This document shows positions 10,138 through 22,285 of a stretch of DNA of 64,000 nucleotides, in pieces. The position numbers and the translations under genes were made by a program. The notes beneath the pieces were generated by a model that saw nothing but the letters and a program-made list of their open reading frames with translations, did not search any database and was not told the DNA's origin. Origin of the DNA: Eunapius fragilis (taxonomy: Eukaryota > Porifera > Demospongiae > Spongillida > Spongillidae); assembly GCA_963681505.1 (NCBI GenBank), contig OY811974.1, forward strand, positions 12,205,412 to 12,269,411. Reading direction: 5' to 3'. How positions within the stretch are numbered: position 1 is the first letter of the stretch; the number at the start of each line of letters is the position of its first letter.

Positions 10138-10491
10138 CAGGGGCGGATACAGGGTTTTCAAAAAGGGGGGGTTGAGACCCGCGAGACGAAATGCGGGGGG
10201 GGAAGGGGGGGGGGGGGTGCTGCCCGCTTTAGACCCGACACGAAAAGCGGGGGGGGGGGGTGCTGTCCGCTTCAGGCCCGATACGAAAAGCGGGGGGGGG
10301 GGGGGGGGGGGGTGCTGTCCATTTAAGGCCCGATACGAAAAGTGGAGGGGGGGGGGGGTGCTGTCCGGCGCTTCAGGCCCGATATAAAAAGCGGGGAAGG
10401 GGGAGGGGCTGTTTAGCAGAAGAGGGGGCGTTACCATATATGAAAGGGGGGGTTGCAACCCCCAAACCCCCCCCCCCTGGATCCGCCTCTG
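10138..10491. mobile_element. 354-bp MITE with 5-bp TSD and poly-G repeats
   Basis: The ends are CAGGGGCGGATACAGG and CCTGGATCCGCCTCTG, flanked by AGCTT at 10,133-10,137 and 10,492-10,496. Inside are about four units of GGCCCGATACGAAAAGCGG, a poly-G run, then GTGCTGTCC. The same ends and units recur at 47,972-48,424. ORFs across it are poly-G artefacts. A 5-bp TSD fits the hAT subgroup I know as hAT5 (recalled, to be checked). Confidence 0.85.
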
Positions 10492-10496
10492 AGCTT

Positions 10497-11072
10497 TAAT
10501 CCTTGGTCAGCAGGCATCACTCATAATATTCTTTTTTTTGATTATATTATTTTGTTACCTGTATCACGTGACTAGCACTTAATAGTTTATAGACCGCAGA
10601 GGGGAAGCACTTTGGAGTCTGGAGGGGTTAGTCAATTTTATCTAACAGCATGCATGGAGTACTTCCCCGTAGCATGCATGCCGATTGGGTTACTTGCCTT
10701 TCAGATATAGCAGAGATAATATATATTATATAGACGCGGCACGCACCTATTCCCGAACAAAACGATGTCTCATAACAGGGTGCTGGACGCGGTTGGCGGC
10801 ATCTTTTGATAATGGGGACTAACACATAGGAGATGGTTGATTTGCGGGTTAGATGTTTATATAATATAAAACTTTTTGAACACACACGTGCATACACTCG
10901 CACGCATTCACACACATGTGCACACACGCGCACATGTTGCACACATACTCGGATCATGTATGCACTGATAGTCTTTCGTATCTGCTCAGATAGACATGCA
11001 TAAACTTTAAGGTGCAACCATTGTGTGGTATGGGTATGTGTACTGTCTGTTACGTATGTATTCTCTCCACAA
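10497..11072. other. No gene recognised
   Basis: Mixed sequence with a short CA-rich stretch near 10,880-10,940. No supported feature. Confidence 0.4.
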
Positions 11073-13290
11073 ATGGCAGCCTCGTTAGATATTGATGACT
11101 CCACATCAGAGATGGAGTTGATTCAGGTTATAATACACACTTCATTCAACACACAACACAACTGACAGTCAGTTGCTCAGTTGCATGTGCACATGTTACT
11201 TGTGTGTATTTTCTCTATCCTAGAAAACATCCACGCCGGGCATATTCAAAGGTGAGTTGAATTTAAAACATCGGCAAACAAGGTATTGTTGACAGAAGTG
11301 CAAATGGTGTGGGATGGGCATAACTCTGCCAGTTAGGGTCTATGAAGAAGTGCTCTAAGCTTACCCATTGCGATCTGGTCTGGGGGCGAAGCTAGAAGTT
11401 TTGCTTTTCAGGTAAAACTAATACTTCTTAATCCTGCTTGGTGGCAGGAGACAGGAGGAGGGGGGATGTGCCTCTGGGATGGGAAGGTTTTAACTCTAGT
11501 CTTTATGGATGCTTCTTTTTGGAAGGGATTGCTATGTAATTTGAGTCATATGATCAGTTTATGCAGACCTGGAACAATTGAGCTGCTGATAAGGACATGC
11601 ACCTCAATCAGCTGCAACCAATGGACTTTTGTTGACTACATTTTATTTGAATGCTGAATTGCTTTGTATATTCCTGTTCCAAACTGTTATTTGAAGAATT
11701 CTATGGCTGTCTCAATCACTCACAAACTACACACACCCACACACACACACACACACATATATATGCACACCTAATCATATTCATACTTACCTCAAACCTT
11801 AGAAACAGCTGCAACTACATGTCAACAAGCCATATATGGAACAATCTGGAAGCCTATAAGCACATTCATTAGAACAGGTTTCTGTTCTGATCTGGAATGA
11901 GACTGTAGCTCAAAATCCTTTACATTTTTCTGGCACAATGGACGCTCGGAGAATCGAACGTACAGAAGCCAATGCTGTGATTCTCTTACCACTTCAAAGT
12001 AATAAGAAAAAACTGTATGTGCCCACCCCCGCCTACTCCATCTATACACCTGGCTATGCTCAGTTTGTATACACACAATAATATCTCAAACTTCTCACAG
12101 CGAATACTTATAGTGGACTGCAAAAAATTTGTGTACATAAATATCGATGTATCATTACTAAAGTAAACCAAATATTTAGGGGACATAGGATTATCAATAG
12201 GTACTATTATAGGATCTCACACATAACTCAATCCTTTAATTATATATTATGATATATGCCCATGAATTGTAATATGAATATATGTATATTGTAACAATTA
12301 TAATCTGATTTGTATCATAAAAATGAACGACCAAAGTTATTCTGTGCCTTTAAAACATTCGTTACACAATGGAATATGCCCCTGGGTCACTATAGCTTCT
12401 ATTGCACGTAAATATTATACATTAAGTCGGCTATATCAGTGTAGGCGGGGCACAATAACACTGAAATTGATGTCCAACGATATCATCGAACAGATGTCAG
12501 TGAGTCACCCTCTGAATATATCTGTTGCACATGCAAAGCCAAAGTTGAAATGACGCAGTACGACGCTGGCAGTGTTGCATACTTTCAACCAAGTGCTCAA
12601 TGACAGATTTTAAATATTATAATGACCGAGGTCATTGACAGATCAGAGATGATACTATCTTAGGCCGGGTAATCGGCAGTAAATAATTATAAATGCAAGT
12701 ATGAAGTACAGAATACATTGGAAAGCAATAACGGAATTAATTTCTGTGTACTGCAGCTTCAGTTATTGCTATTCTGAATGCAGTGCTCAATTGCAGTTTA
12801 TATATGAGCCCTAATTCCGATCTCGGCGATATTTTAGCATGACCAAACTTTAACTTTTTCCGAATACAGTGAAATGTACCCCGCTAAGTCGATTTCTGTT
12901 GCACTTAAGTCGACTATAAGCGTTAAAACAAGTGTATTATAATGTGCATGGGCGGGGCACAATAACAATCCTTACAACACCGATTCTAGATTAAAGCTAG
13001 GTTCCAGCATGATTTAATCATGCACTACACAAGCCGGGTCAGAGTGGATGACATTAGTACTAGTGTTGCATAGTTTGGACTATGCATTGGCTGACTGAAA
13101 GCATTGGTTTGAGGCCTCTGGTTCCCATGCACCATGTGACAAGTGAACATATATAAGTCATGACAGTGTGAGTTTAACAAATTGAATCCACAATGGTGTA
13201 CTAATATATATTTAATGGTGTTCCTTGATGACAAGATGGGCCTGAAAATCCAAACCAGATGTCGATGAGTCCTAAGGGTGAGATACAAAG

Positions 13291-13325
<35 letters not shown>

Positions 13326-13450
13326 GATTTCTGTACATTTGTTTCTTTCCAGCTGAAACAAATGTACTCATAGTCACCTGTGAGATGCAGACTCTGTGCA
13401 CAACTGTCTGTGGATGCGTTTGCGTATTACACATGAACACTATACAATGA
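11073..13450 (+). CDS. Weak candidate for a short spliced gene
   Basis: ATG at 11,073 opens an 18-codon exon (MAASLDIDDSTSEMELIQ) ending CAG|GTTATA at 11,126. A possible second exon is 11,224-11,251, with acceptor CCTAG and donor GTGAGT, reading KTSTPGIFK in phase and ending in phase 1. A third possible exon, 13,353-13,450, follows TTTCTTTCCAG, starts in phase 1 and reaches a TGA. It holds several cysteines (TCEMQTLCTTVCGCVCV), partly encoded beside a TG repeat. The first two exons look plausible; the link to the third across 2.1 kb is speculative. No domain recognised. Confidence 0.25.
11252..13352. other. Non-coding stretch (possible intron)
   Basis: AT-rich. It holds CA and TG tracts (about 11,730-11,760; 13,290-13,321) and a 17-bp word GGCGGGGCACAATAACA at about 12,446 and 12,952, each preceded by a GTCGRCTATA-like block, suggesting an old direct duplication. 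Confidence 0.4.
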
Positions 13451-14539
13451 ACAAGGTAAATGTACTCACACGCTTGACACATCATGGGTGCATGAAACTC
13501 ATGGTACCTCCCTCCCCATGTGCTGCACCACGTGATGCCCCCACCTCCCTGTCAATCATCAATTTGGTTCAAATTCATTTTGCACGCTCACACATAACCA
13601 CATAGACATAGCATTACAACACAACACACAATGAGCCATGTGTATGCATTTGGAGGGGTGGTCCCTCACACGGCTCCTGGAAAAAACCTACAGAAAAACC
13701 ACTCCCACATCACATTACAAAAGACACATACTACACACAGTTCCATTTTGTGCCTTGAACACTCCAGTTCAACATCTAGTTACGTTGTCCTGTCTCGCTG
13801 TCAATGAACACTCAACTGGAATCTGCCTAAAAAATAAAAACACCAACACAGAAAAGTTTAGGCTGACAATCCCTATGCGCACATTAAACCCCATCAAGCA
13901 TGTGGCAGCGTCACATTCTGTCCAGCCAATCACATTGCAAAGGCGTAGACAAGGGTGGGAGGAAGAGAGGGGGGGCTTTAGCCCCCCCCAGATTTTTGCA
14001 GTTGAGTTATAAAAATTTCTGAAGTTGTTAATAATCAATTGTAAAGTGCACACTATTCAATAGAGTTGTATGTGACATGCCACACACACGTATTACAATT
14101 GCATCCCACACTTGCAATTGCTGATTGTACAGCTCTTTGGTTTCTGTGTAGCAAGCCAGGAGAGCAACGACATCGTATTCACAAACAAAACCCACGTGCA
14201 CACGCAAAAGTAACCACAAATAACCCCACCCTTAAAAACTAGTCTACACCCTTGCATTTGGGAGGGAGCTAAGTTTCTGTCAAATTTGTTGTACAGAAAC
14301 ATGTATAATACCTAAGGGCACACACACACACATACAATAGAAAATGAAGTGCAGATTTGGGGCAGGGAGGGGGGGAAGAGGGGGGGGGGGGGGCATTACG
14401 TGTAACTGTTTAACTGAGGCCGGCTAGGCCAGGAGACATACGGTGACAATTTAGTTAAGGTATGGACAGCATGTGCTATGTTAGAAGAAGCAGCTTCAGT
14501 CACAAATCAGTGACATACATTATTGTGGGGGAGCACAGT
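13451..14539. other. No gene recognised
   Basis: Contains poly-G/poly-C runs at about 13,968-13,988 and 14,370-14,393 and short CA-rich stretches. The ORF at 13,638-14,012 has no motif or splice support. Confidence 0.4.
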
Positions 14540-14725
14540 ACACCATGGGCAGATACAGGGGGGGGGGGGGGGGTGGGGTTGCAACCCTCCCCCTCCCCAT
14601 TTCATATACGTTTCCTCCCCCCCTTCCGCTAGGCAGCCCCCCCCCCCCCTCCCCCTCTACTTTGAGTGTCTGGCCTGAAGCGTACAGCACCCTCCCCCCT
14701 GCTTTCCATATCATCGCGGGTCTGA
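14540..14725. repeat. Degenerate relative of the poly-G MITE family
   Basis: It begins GGGCAGATACAGG and a G run. On the minus strand it contains GTACGCTTCAGGCCAGACAC and GGGTGCTG, resembling the units in 10,138-10,491. Ends and TSD were not found. Confidence 0.45.
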
Positions 14726-17042
14726 CCTGCTGCAGTGCAGTCCTCCTTTTCGATATCAGCCCCTGTACACTGATGCTCTCCGACCATGCACATCATCAGC
14801 ACAGCTCTCAACGTGGGTGTGACATACGTGGTGCATTCATCGACGGAGCAAAACCAATCACAGCTTAATACTGCATGACCGTGACAGCCAGTTGTATTGA
14901 TGCCTTGGTGTAAAACAAAGTTCCAGGCCTATTGAAATTGTTTGTAAGCCGCTAAACAAAGCACATACACACATATATATACATCAATGATCTGATCATT
15001 CATTAGGCAGAAACAATTTCATATCCACAGGCTTTATAGTACCTCAGCTGCGCTGGGCTTCGATTGGAGGTTATTGACAAATAATATTTAATCGCGTGGT
15101 CACGTGTTTCTTGGCGCTTAAAAATGGCTGTATGAAAAGTAGGTAAGTATTATGTCTCTCTTATAGGTAGGCAGAGAGACCAACGAAGGTAAGTGGTCTT
15201 TATGGTTGTGTAATGATGCTCAATTTGGCCATGCGTTTCATCTTCCGTAGTTATTCGCGTGTCAAAAAAAAAAAGAACACGCTGCTGCGTGGTAATTCTA
15301 CGGTGGAATTCACTAATCACTTGTGCAGGGATCGTAGTAAGTGTTGAACGTGTGTGAGTGTTCTTTTAAACTCAAACCAGGCAAATCGATTTACGAAGAA
15401 AACATAAAAAGGTAGTCTTTACAATGCCGTGTTCTTTACAATACAATAGATACACCGCTGAAGGCAGAAATCGAGCGTACGCTTGGCAAGTAAACTCAAG
15501 TACGTTGGAAAATGTGTACCGTTTTGACATTTACCGTAGCGTGTTCTTTAATACAGAAAGCCGACAGCAAGCACAGCATAAAACCACTGGTCCACTACTA
15601 AACAAAGGATCAAACCTGCCCTAGAAATGGCAAGTACTACCCGCTGAAGAACTTGCTATGCGCACTCTATGTTCACAGCTCTTCAGTTGCTCCCAGTAAG
15701 TCATGGATGTTTATACCGCGGCTACTGACTTGACGCGCACTTTACCTCAACTTCAGGACCGAATGGATGCAAAGCAGCATTGATGATGGAGGAAAGAAGT
15801 ATAGAAAGCAGAATTTTGTACTGCTTATTCATGTCGTTGTGATATAAAGTTTGCAACTCATATTATTATTGGTTATTGGGAATGGATATAGTAGCCGAAT
15901 ACAGATCGGGATATGCTACGATAACCACTCGTATACCGAAACTTTGCATACAAACATCAAACGTATGCTGAAACGTTACAAGGGTCAGTATACGGTCATG
16001 AAACGTATACTGATTGATATACAGAGGTCGTATGCAGACCTGATATCATACGTATATACAATGTATCCGTATCCGGAGTTATCGGGAGTCTGCATTCCAG
16101 TCGTACCTAAAACTGCATACGCGACGATTGCAGACCAGTTTTGTGTAATATCAATGCAATATACAACACCGCATACGGTATGCCTTCGCGCAGTGAACCT
16201 CGCACTACAAATAATAAGTTTACTTAACCCGTTACGTAAACAATAATTGTGTGTATACGGGTGTGTTGCTCGGTCTCGTACAGAATTGCACGTTCGCGCC
16301 CGATGTAGATCTCGAATTACCCGTGCGCATACAAATTATCCTCCGGGATGGAGAAATTATTCGTATGCAGTCGGTCCACTCACGATTTCGAGAGCACATG
16401 GCGCGCGCGGAAGCACGCTCTTCAGGGTGATATTGCGTGCTGTCGGGCCCGGAATCAAAGCCCTGAATTGCTGTGTTTAGCTGCATGGGCGTGTCAAGCA
16501 ATCCCGCCAACAGTGTAGGCCTCTAGCTGTGTGCATTTGTATTGTATCGTATGGATGCTCTTTTTTTTTGCTGTCCCTATGGGATATGGTGGCAGTACAG
16601 GGATACAGCTTGAAGCCTACGCTCAAACTACTGACGCGCGTGCCGTTAGAAGAGGTTGCAATTGATTTCTATGCAACTCAAGGCAACGGCGATTTGGAGG
16701 GCCACTATTGGAGTATCTCCTTCCTGGATGGCTGGAGAGCTTGAACGTTGACCATTGATTGCATTGCTTTATTATTGATAATAATTTTTATACAAGCTAG
16801 TATACACATCGAACAAAATCGGATTGCATACCCAATACAGTATACAGTCAACGTAAGGTATACTAGGTACAGTGTGTCACCACAGATTATAGAATACAGT
16901 CACGAACGGGAACCCGGAGACGTTATTTTAAGAATCCTCCACATAAGCGCACGTGATAAATTTGAGGATACCCGAAATAAATTGGGTAGATTAAGGTATA
17001 TTCGCCGGCGGGGGGGGGGGGGGGGGGGGGTTCGCCACCCTT
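14726..17042. other. No gene recognised; GTATAC-rich blocks
   Basis: Two blocks, 15,850-16,250 and 16,790-16,870, are rich in GTATAC, CATACG and related words. The 131-codon ORF at 15,851-16,246 runs through the first block but has no motif. A short open stretch at 16,600-16,744 (GYSLKPTLKLLTRVPLEEVA...) could be an exon, but I see no clear flanking signals. A 22-G run lies near 17,009-17,030. Confidence 0.35.
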
Positions 17043-17177
17043 CACTTCAAACGCGGCGCCAAGACGTATCTTTCAGTTTTATCGGTGGGCCATAAACACA
17101 GACTCCAAGTAGTAGTATTTCCATTTTGTGCCGAGAGATAAAACCGTAAGATACGTCTTGGCGCCGCGTTTGAAGTG
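17043..17177. mobile_element. 135-bp palindromic MITE-like repeat
   Basis: The 41-base left arm starts CACTTCAAACGCGGCGCCAA and the right arm is its reverse complement with two mismatches (39 of 41 match). The spacer is 53 bases. No TSD resolved. Confidence 0.75.
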
Positions 17178-17311
17178 CACTGTTAAAAAAAAAGGCCCGA
17201 GGGGTGTTACAGCCCAGGGGGTGTTTTGGTAACACACAAGGGTGTTCAGCTTACATCTATGAGTGTTGACAAAATATGCTAGGGTGTTAGCAACGTACCC
17301 GACCAATAATG

Positions 17312-18638
17312 CATGGGCGTACGCAAGGGGGGGTCGATGGGTTCGAACGACCCCCCTCCCCTAAGCGAGGTCACCTTCACCATTGGAATTTTTTTTTTCA
17401 AATCGCGTAGTACGCTACGTACGCTAAGTACGATTGCGCTTATACGTAGTACCGGTAATGACGGCAAAATGCAACTTACTAACTTTGCCTCACGTCACAA
17501 TTACTATGCCAGGAAAAAAGGCAGGAGAAAGAAAAAAGCGGCGGCAATGTGTCAAGACACTACAAGGTATACCAAGAAAGCAAAGCAGGCGGGGGTGGTT
17601 GGAGATGAAAGTTTGACCAGTCCGGTTGTAGCTGGTAGGTTAGATGAGACAACGCGGCAAGCACAACAGATGATAGCGCTAGCCTGAGCGGGAGTGTTAT
17701 TGATGTGCCTTGCAATACGGTCGTTGTTGCTGATGGAAGGGAAACTGAGAATAGCCCTATTTTGTTTCCCGTACCACATAGCGATCAGAGAGATGCATCA
17801 GGGTCGTTGTTGTCCAGTGAAGCGTGTGTCTATGACTTATCATCCACCTACACCACCACTGCAGTTATTCCAATCATAACTACATCCATTGAATGTAACA
17901 GCAGAAATTGATGACTTCAAAAATGATGTTGGACTACTCTTAATTGGTCAACAGCCACCATACGTACTCCAAGCAATGACTTTAGGCCAAAAGTATCATT
18001 TGCTTATAAAAGCATCATTTTGTACCTTCTATAGACTTTTCCTGAGGAATTGAATACATGAGAGGATGTAAGCGACGTTTCAACTAACATACTGAGATAT
18101 GGAAGAGGTTAATTGTCAATATGTTTGCACATATGGCACCCGAGACGCCTTGAAATGGACAATATAGTACTACATTAGTTGATTAATTGTTCTAACAATC
18201 AATATGTCATCTGTTTTAAAATCATATGTATTCAGCTATCATTTTATGATATAGATTGATAATCCCATGTTTTAGAACCTTGATTTGATTCCTCATGTTG
18301 GATGTCTTCATGATTCATGAATGCATGCACGAGCATGTTCTAATCAGGTAACAATCCTAGCTGTGCCAATATTAGTCAATGCAAGTGTATTAGATTTGTT
18401 TTCATGATGGGGTGGAAAGGTCAACAAAATAGATTATGCATGGTTGTTGTAATTAATCGGTCTCCCTTAGTTATGCAACTTACTTTTTAGCGCCAATGGA
18501 TATTTATTATCTTGAATAGCATCATGCAAAGCATCGATGTACAAAATGGAAATAACACTCAAGTATATATTATTGAAATTAAGGTCACCTATTAAAAAAA
18601 TTCGACCCCCCCTTTCCCGAAGGCTGCGTACGCCCATG
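17312..18638. mobile_element. 1.33-kb TIR element with 5-bp TSD
   Basis: It starts CATGGGCGTACGCAAGG and ends GCTGCGTACGCCCATG, with TAATG at 17,307-17,311 and 18,639-18,643. A poly-G/poly-C run sits just inside each end. An internal open stretch at about 17,470-17,687 (a lysine/arginine-rich run, then KKAKQAGVVGDES) may be a remnant coding piece. No transposase is seen, so it is probably mobilised in trans. CA...TG ends and 5-bp TSD match the hAT at 54,169-56,505. Confidence 0.85.
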
Positions 18639-18643
18639 TAATG

Positions 18644-19163
18644 GGGTGTTAAGACATTATAAATGTGTGCTGTCATAACACTGATTTACCGCATTGCACC
18701 CCAGTATATGGGGTTCCCAGCCTTTTTTATAATTACCTTTTGACGGATTGAGGGCGTTGTTTGCGAGGATGACATATGGCAGCCGATCTGGTCTTATAAA
18801 ACCGAACGTTATCATATCGGTATGCACGCACACAACTTACGAGTACTAAACGTCTAACATATGTTGGCCTTGGCACGCGGGCGTTCGTCGGTATGGATTT
18901 GTAGTAGACTATGTCGTGAAGCTAATGCGTTTGTATACGTGCATGTTTAACTTCGCTTTTTCGAACGTGAAATTATGGTATAAAGCCTCGCTGTGTTTAT
19001 GAAGTCTTGCCTGCAGTGTTCATGTATGTGCCGCGCGCGGTGTTTATACAAAGGTGACCGGTACTTGCCTATACCATAGCTTAATATGCAAGCAGCATGC
19101 AAGCTTGTTTATTATCTTGCAAGCCGCGTTGTGTTGAGAGTGAATGTTAAGTAGCACGGCTTG
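18644..19163. other. No gene recognised
   Basis: The GGGTGTT motifs around 17,200-17,300 and 18,644-18,700 belong to one sequence split by the preceding element. Otherwise nothing supported. Confidence 0.4.
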
Positions 19164-19256
19164 CCCAGCGAAAAAATCCTGGGCACGATCTTGGCCAAGA
19201 TCATGCCAAGGTCAAGATGGCAAGATTTTGGCGGCCAAATTCTTGGCATCTTGCAC
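19164..19256 (+). repeat. Solo terminus of element E1
   Basis: It starts CCCAGCGAAAAAATCCTGGG and continues through CACGATCTTGGCCAAGATC. It matches the complement of the last about 95 bases of E1 copy 1 (38,260-38,355). The rest of the element is absent. Confidence 0.8.
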
Positions 19257-19448
19257 AGCAATTCGGGCGTCTGATTGCGTACCATTACGATTCACGTATT
19301 TTACGGGTCCAACGTGAAATGTACGAAACAGATGATTGCGGGTATCGTACACACTGTAAATGAACTCTGTTGCACACGATAACAATGAACGTGTGGTTAC
19401 GGGTTTATAATTTCATCACGTGAAGACATTTTTTCAAATTTGTTGTGA

Positions 19449-20768
19449 ATGAGCGGCAAAAGACGATTCTGCTACCACTGTAGCGAGTACGTGAGCAAAT
19501 CAACCTATTTTGAACACCAGAAAGAAGTCATCAGCAAAAGACCGAACGACGAAAGTCATCAAAGTGGTAGCTTATAATATATTTAAGACTAACTGAATGT
19601 ATTGACCTGTCAAATCTCTTACGGTGACAGCTATATATAGCCTGGGTCCGTGAAATATGAAAGTTTTAATACTATGTGATGCGATACCTACTAGATATAG
19701 TCTAGGAGTTAGAAGCATGGGGCGTGTACCACGTGATTATGATTTCAAACATATAAGTCGATATAACATAAAGTGGATGTCGCACGGCGGGGTCAACAAA
19801 GTTGCGTTTTACGCTCGCAACATTGGAGGGAGGAACGTACTCCCTGGCTCACTCTCTCCAAACTAACCTAATGCATTCGTGTGAGAGCTCTCGCCCCCAC
19901 CCTTATATTGAAAAGACCCAACATGTATGACGAGTCAAAATGTGGGAAGGTCCGCTCTGGATGGTTATGTATTTGACACTTGCAACGTTAAAACAGCTTG
20001 GGAATGTATATATTAGCGAGCATTAATTTGCATATTCTTCTAAAGTGTCAGACTTGAAACGAAGTATCGTTATCATGACGAGGCAAAGCATCTCGACCAA
20101 TCAGATGGGGATACATGTGCGACCTTAATGTACTTCATGGGCGTTTACCTGGCATGTTTGTAAACACCTACGTGTGTTACGTACCGGATGCTTTGATAAG
20201 CTTCTGTACAAGAAGAACGGAAGTATATAGTTAGGCTTTCAAACCTTTGGTTCAAATGGATAGCGACATACACGTACAACATGACATAACGGTGCCGGCG
20301 GAACGCAAAAAAGCTTTGTTTCCTGTATACCGCGGTGCATACAGACTTGACTAGCCATTAAATGCAGTGGCTTTTTAAATATAATATTAATCCGTCACAG
20401 CAGCATAACCGGTACGATAACGAGTTCTGTTGCAATATCGTCATGCAGTATTCAAATTGTGGAGGTCCTTTCATAATGACAATGAGCAGGACTATGCTCG
20501 GGCCTGGTATGGATGGGCACATTGATTGTATATGGCGGGGGGGGGGGGGGGGGGGGGGGGGAGGGGGGGGGGGGAAGGGGGTGAAATTGTTATATATAGG
20601 TGCATAATTGCCAATGTATGTAATAATTATATATATACAGATGATCATGCAGATGAACAGAATGATATTGATTCATCAAACGATGAGTCTGTGAGCATCA
20701 ATGATGATCATGAAAATTCATTTCACTCCATAAGTGGAACTAGCGAATCAGAACAAGAGGTATTTTAG
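19449..20768 (+). pseudogene. 5' part of a transposon-like gene with N-terminal zinc finger (broken)
   Basis: Exon 1 (19,449-19,566) starts at ATG and reads MSGKRRFCYHCSEYVSKSTY, a C-x2-C...H finger, ending in phase 1 before GTAGCT. Exon 2 (from 20,641) follows ATATACAG, starts in phase 1 and is strongly acidic (DDHADEQNDIDSSNDES). The frame hits a TAG at 20,766-20,768. One base over, the frame stays open (GILELLENRNLKGGDIIEF), suggesting an indel. Such finger-plus-acidic N-termini are, from memory, typical of CACTA-like or related transposon proteins in sponges and cnidarians. No catalytic domain is present. The intron holds poly-G runs at 20,537-20,577. Confidence 0.45.
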
Positions 20769-20965
20769 AACTCTTAGAAAATAGAAATTTAAAGGGTGGT
20801 GACATAATAGAATTCACTGATCATATAAGTGTAAATTAAACCAAGCTGATGCAATCACTACCTCCACGTGTTGCATGTATTAATAAATCTGATACTGCAT
20901 GAAAAACAGACCTGCCTGCAGATGATATCTATCATTAAGAAACAGCAAATAACTTGTATATATAT
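20769..20965. other. Short tail of the broken gene; nothing further seen
   Basis: AT-rich sequence leading into the TA tract in which the next elements sit. Confidence 0.4.
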
Positions 20966-21215
20966 GGGTCAGTGTCCAGCAGAATCACCCTTCTGGCTAG
21001 TTTTTCAAGTTTTGAATATTTTTGATTTTCCTTGAACACCCATGAGCTTCTGTCAAATGGTCCTTACGCATCCTAAATCGGACTATCCATCGCAAAGTTA
21101 TTAGACACTGAATTTATTATTAGCCATACATTTCAATGCGAGCGTTCCTTTTCTTTTGCTTGTCCTGGAAATTTTGATAAAGTACCATAAGGGTGATTTA
21201 GCTGGACACTGTCCC
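20966..21215. mobile_element. 250-bp MITE with GGGACAG-type ends in a TA tract
   Basis: The left end is GGGTCAGTGTCCAGCAGAAT and the right end reads GGTGATTTAGCTGGACACTG then TCCC, an inverted pair of about 30 bases. Both sides are TATATA, consistent with TA target duplication. No ORF. Confidence 0.8.
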
Positions 21216-21233
21216 ATATATATATATATATAT

Positions 21234-22124
21234 GGGACAGGGTCTGAGAAAATGTCGTATCGCTATATAAATATAAAGTTATAAAAATGATTCACTTTGA
21301 AATCGCTACATCTCCCGAACCGTAAATGCTATTGACTTCCTATTTTCAACACTTCATACTACATCATTTCTCTCTGGTAAAATCGATTATGGGCTCTTGC
21401 ATTAGCTTCGTGCCAGTGTTACAACGTCCGATACCCCTTGAGGTTCAAACCCGCCATATCTTTCAGCAGGAAAATTCAATTCACTCCTAGTTTGGTTTGT
21501 ACGTAGAGGGATCCTGTACCTATTGATTTGTTCTGTTCGTTAATTTTTTCTTTATCCGTTACGGGGATACAACTGTGCAAAGTAATTGCATATTTCCCGG
21601 TCGTTTCGCGCTTGAGGACATGAATATGCAATTACTTCCTGTTCAATAACTATGTCTCCGCCCATCTATACAATATACAACAAAGTACGCGGCGTTTTCG
21701 CTTCTTGCAAACGTCTGGTTCTGTTTCCCTTCTTGGCTTCTTCAACATAGTGAGCAGAAGCTAAAGATTCGTAATACGTGGATTCCTCTGCCATCAGCCT
21801 GTGCAACACGGTACGTACTCTGTAGCGCATGCACGTAGAAATCGAGCGTGTTGGCTCGGTCAAACTGCTTCATTTATGCAAAGCAGAGCATGAAAGTGCA
21901 CGGTGTCTAGGGCTAGCTTAATCTGAAACGCACCCTTCCTTTTTGACTTCTGCACACACACAGATATATATAGGCCTATATCAAACATGCACCCCCTTGT
22001 AGCTACATGTATTTACCAACATATAGTACTCTCATTGGCCTACTGAAACCTCTTTCTTGTTCGTTGGTGAATCAATTATATTTGGTTCTACAAAATAATA
22101 TCCATACAAAATAAAATCCATACG

Positions 22125-22162
<38 letters not shown>

Positions 22163-22214
22163 TCACACACACACACACACACATGCACACACACATGCAC
22201 ACACACACACACAT

Positions 22215-22285
<71 letters not shown>

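Noticed and set aside
16232..16510. Overlapping ORFs in both strands around 16.3 kb
   Set aside because: No motif, no splice signals, mutual shadows.
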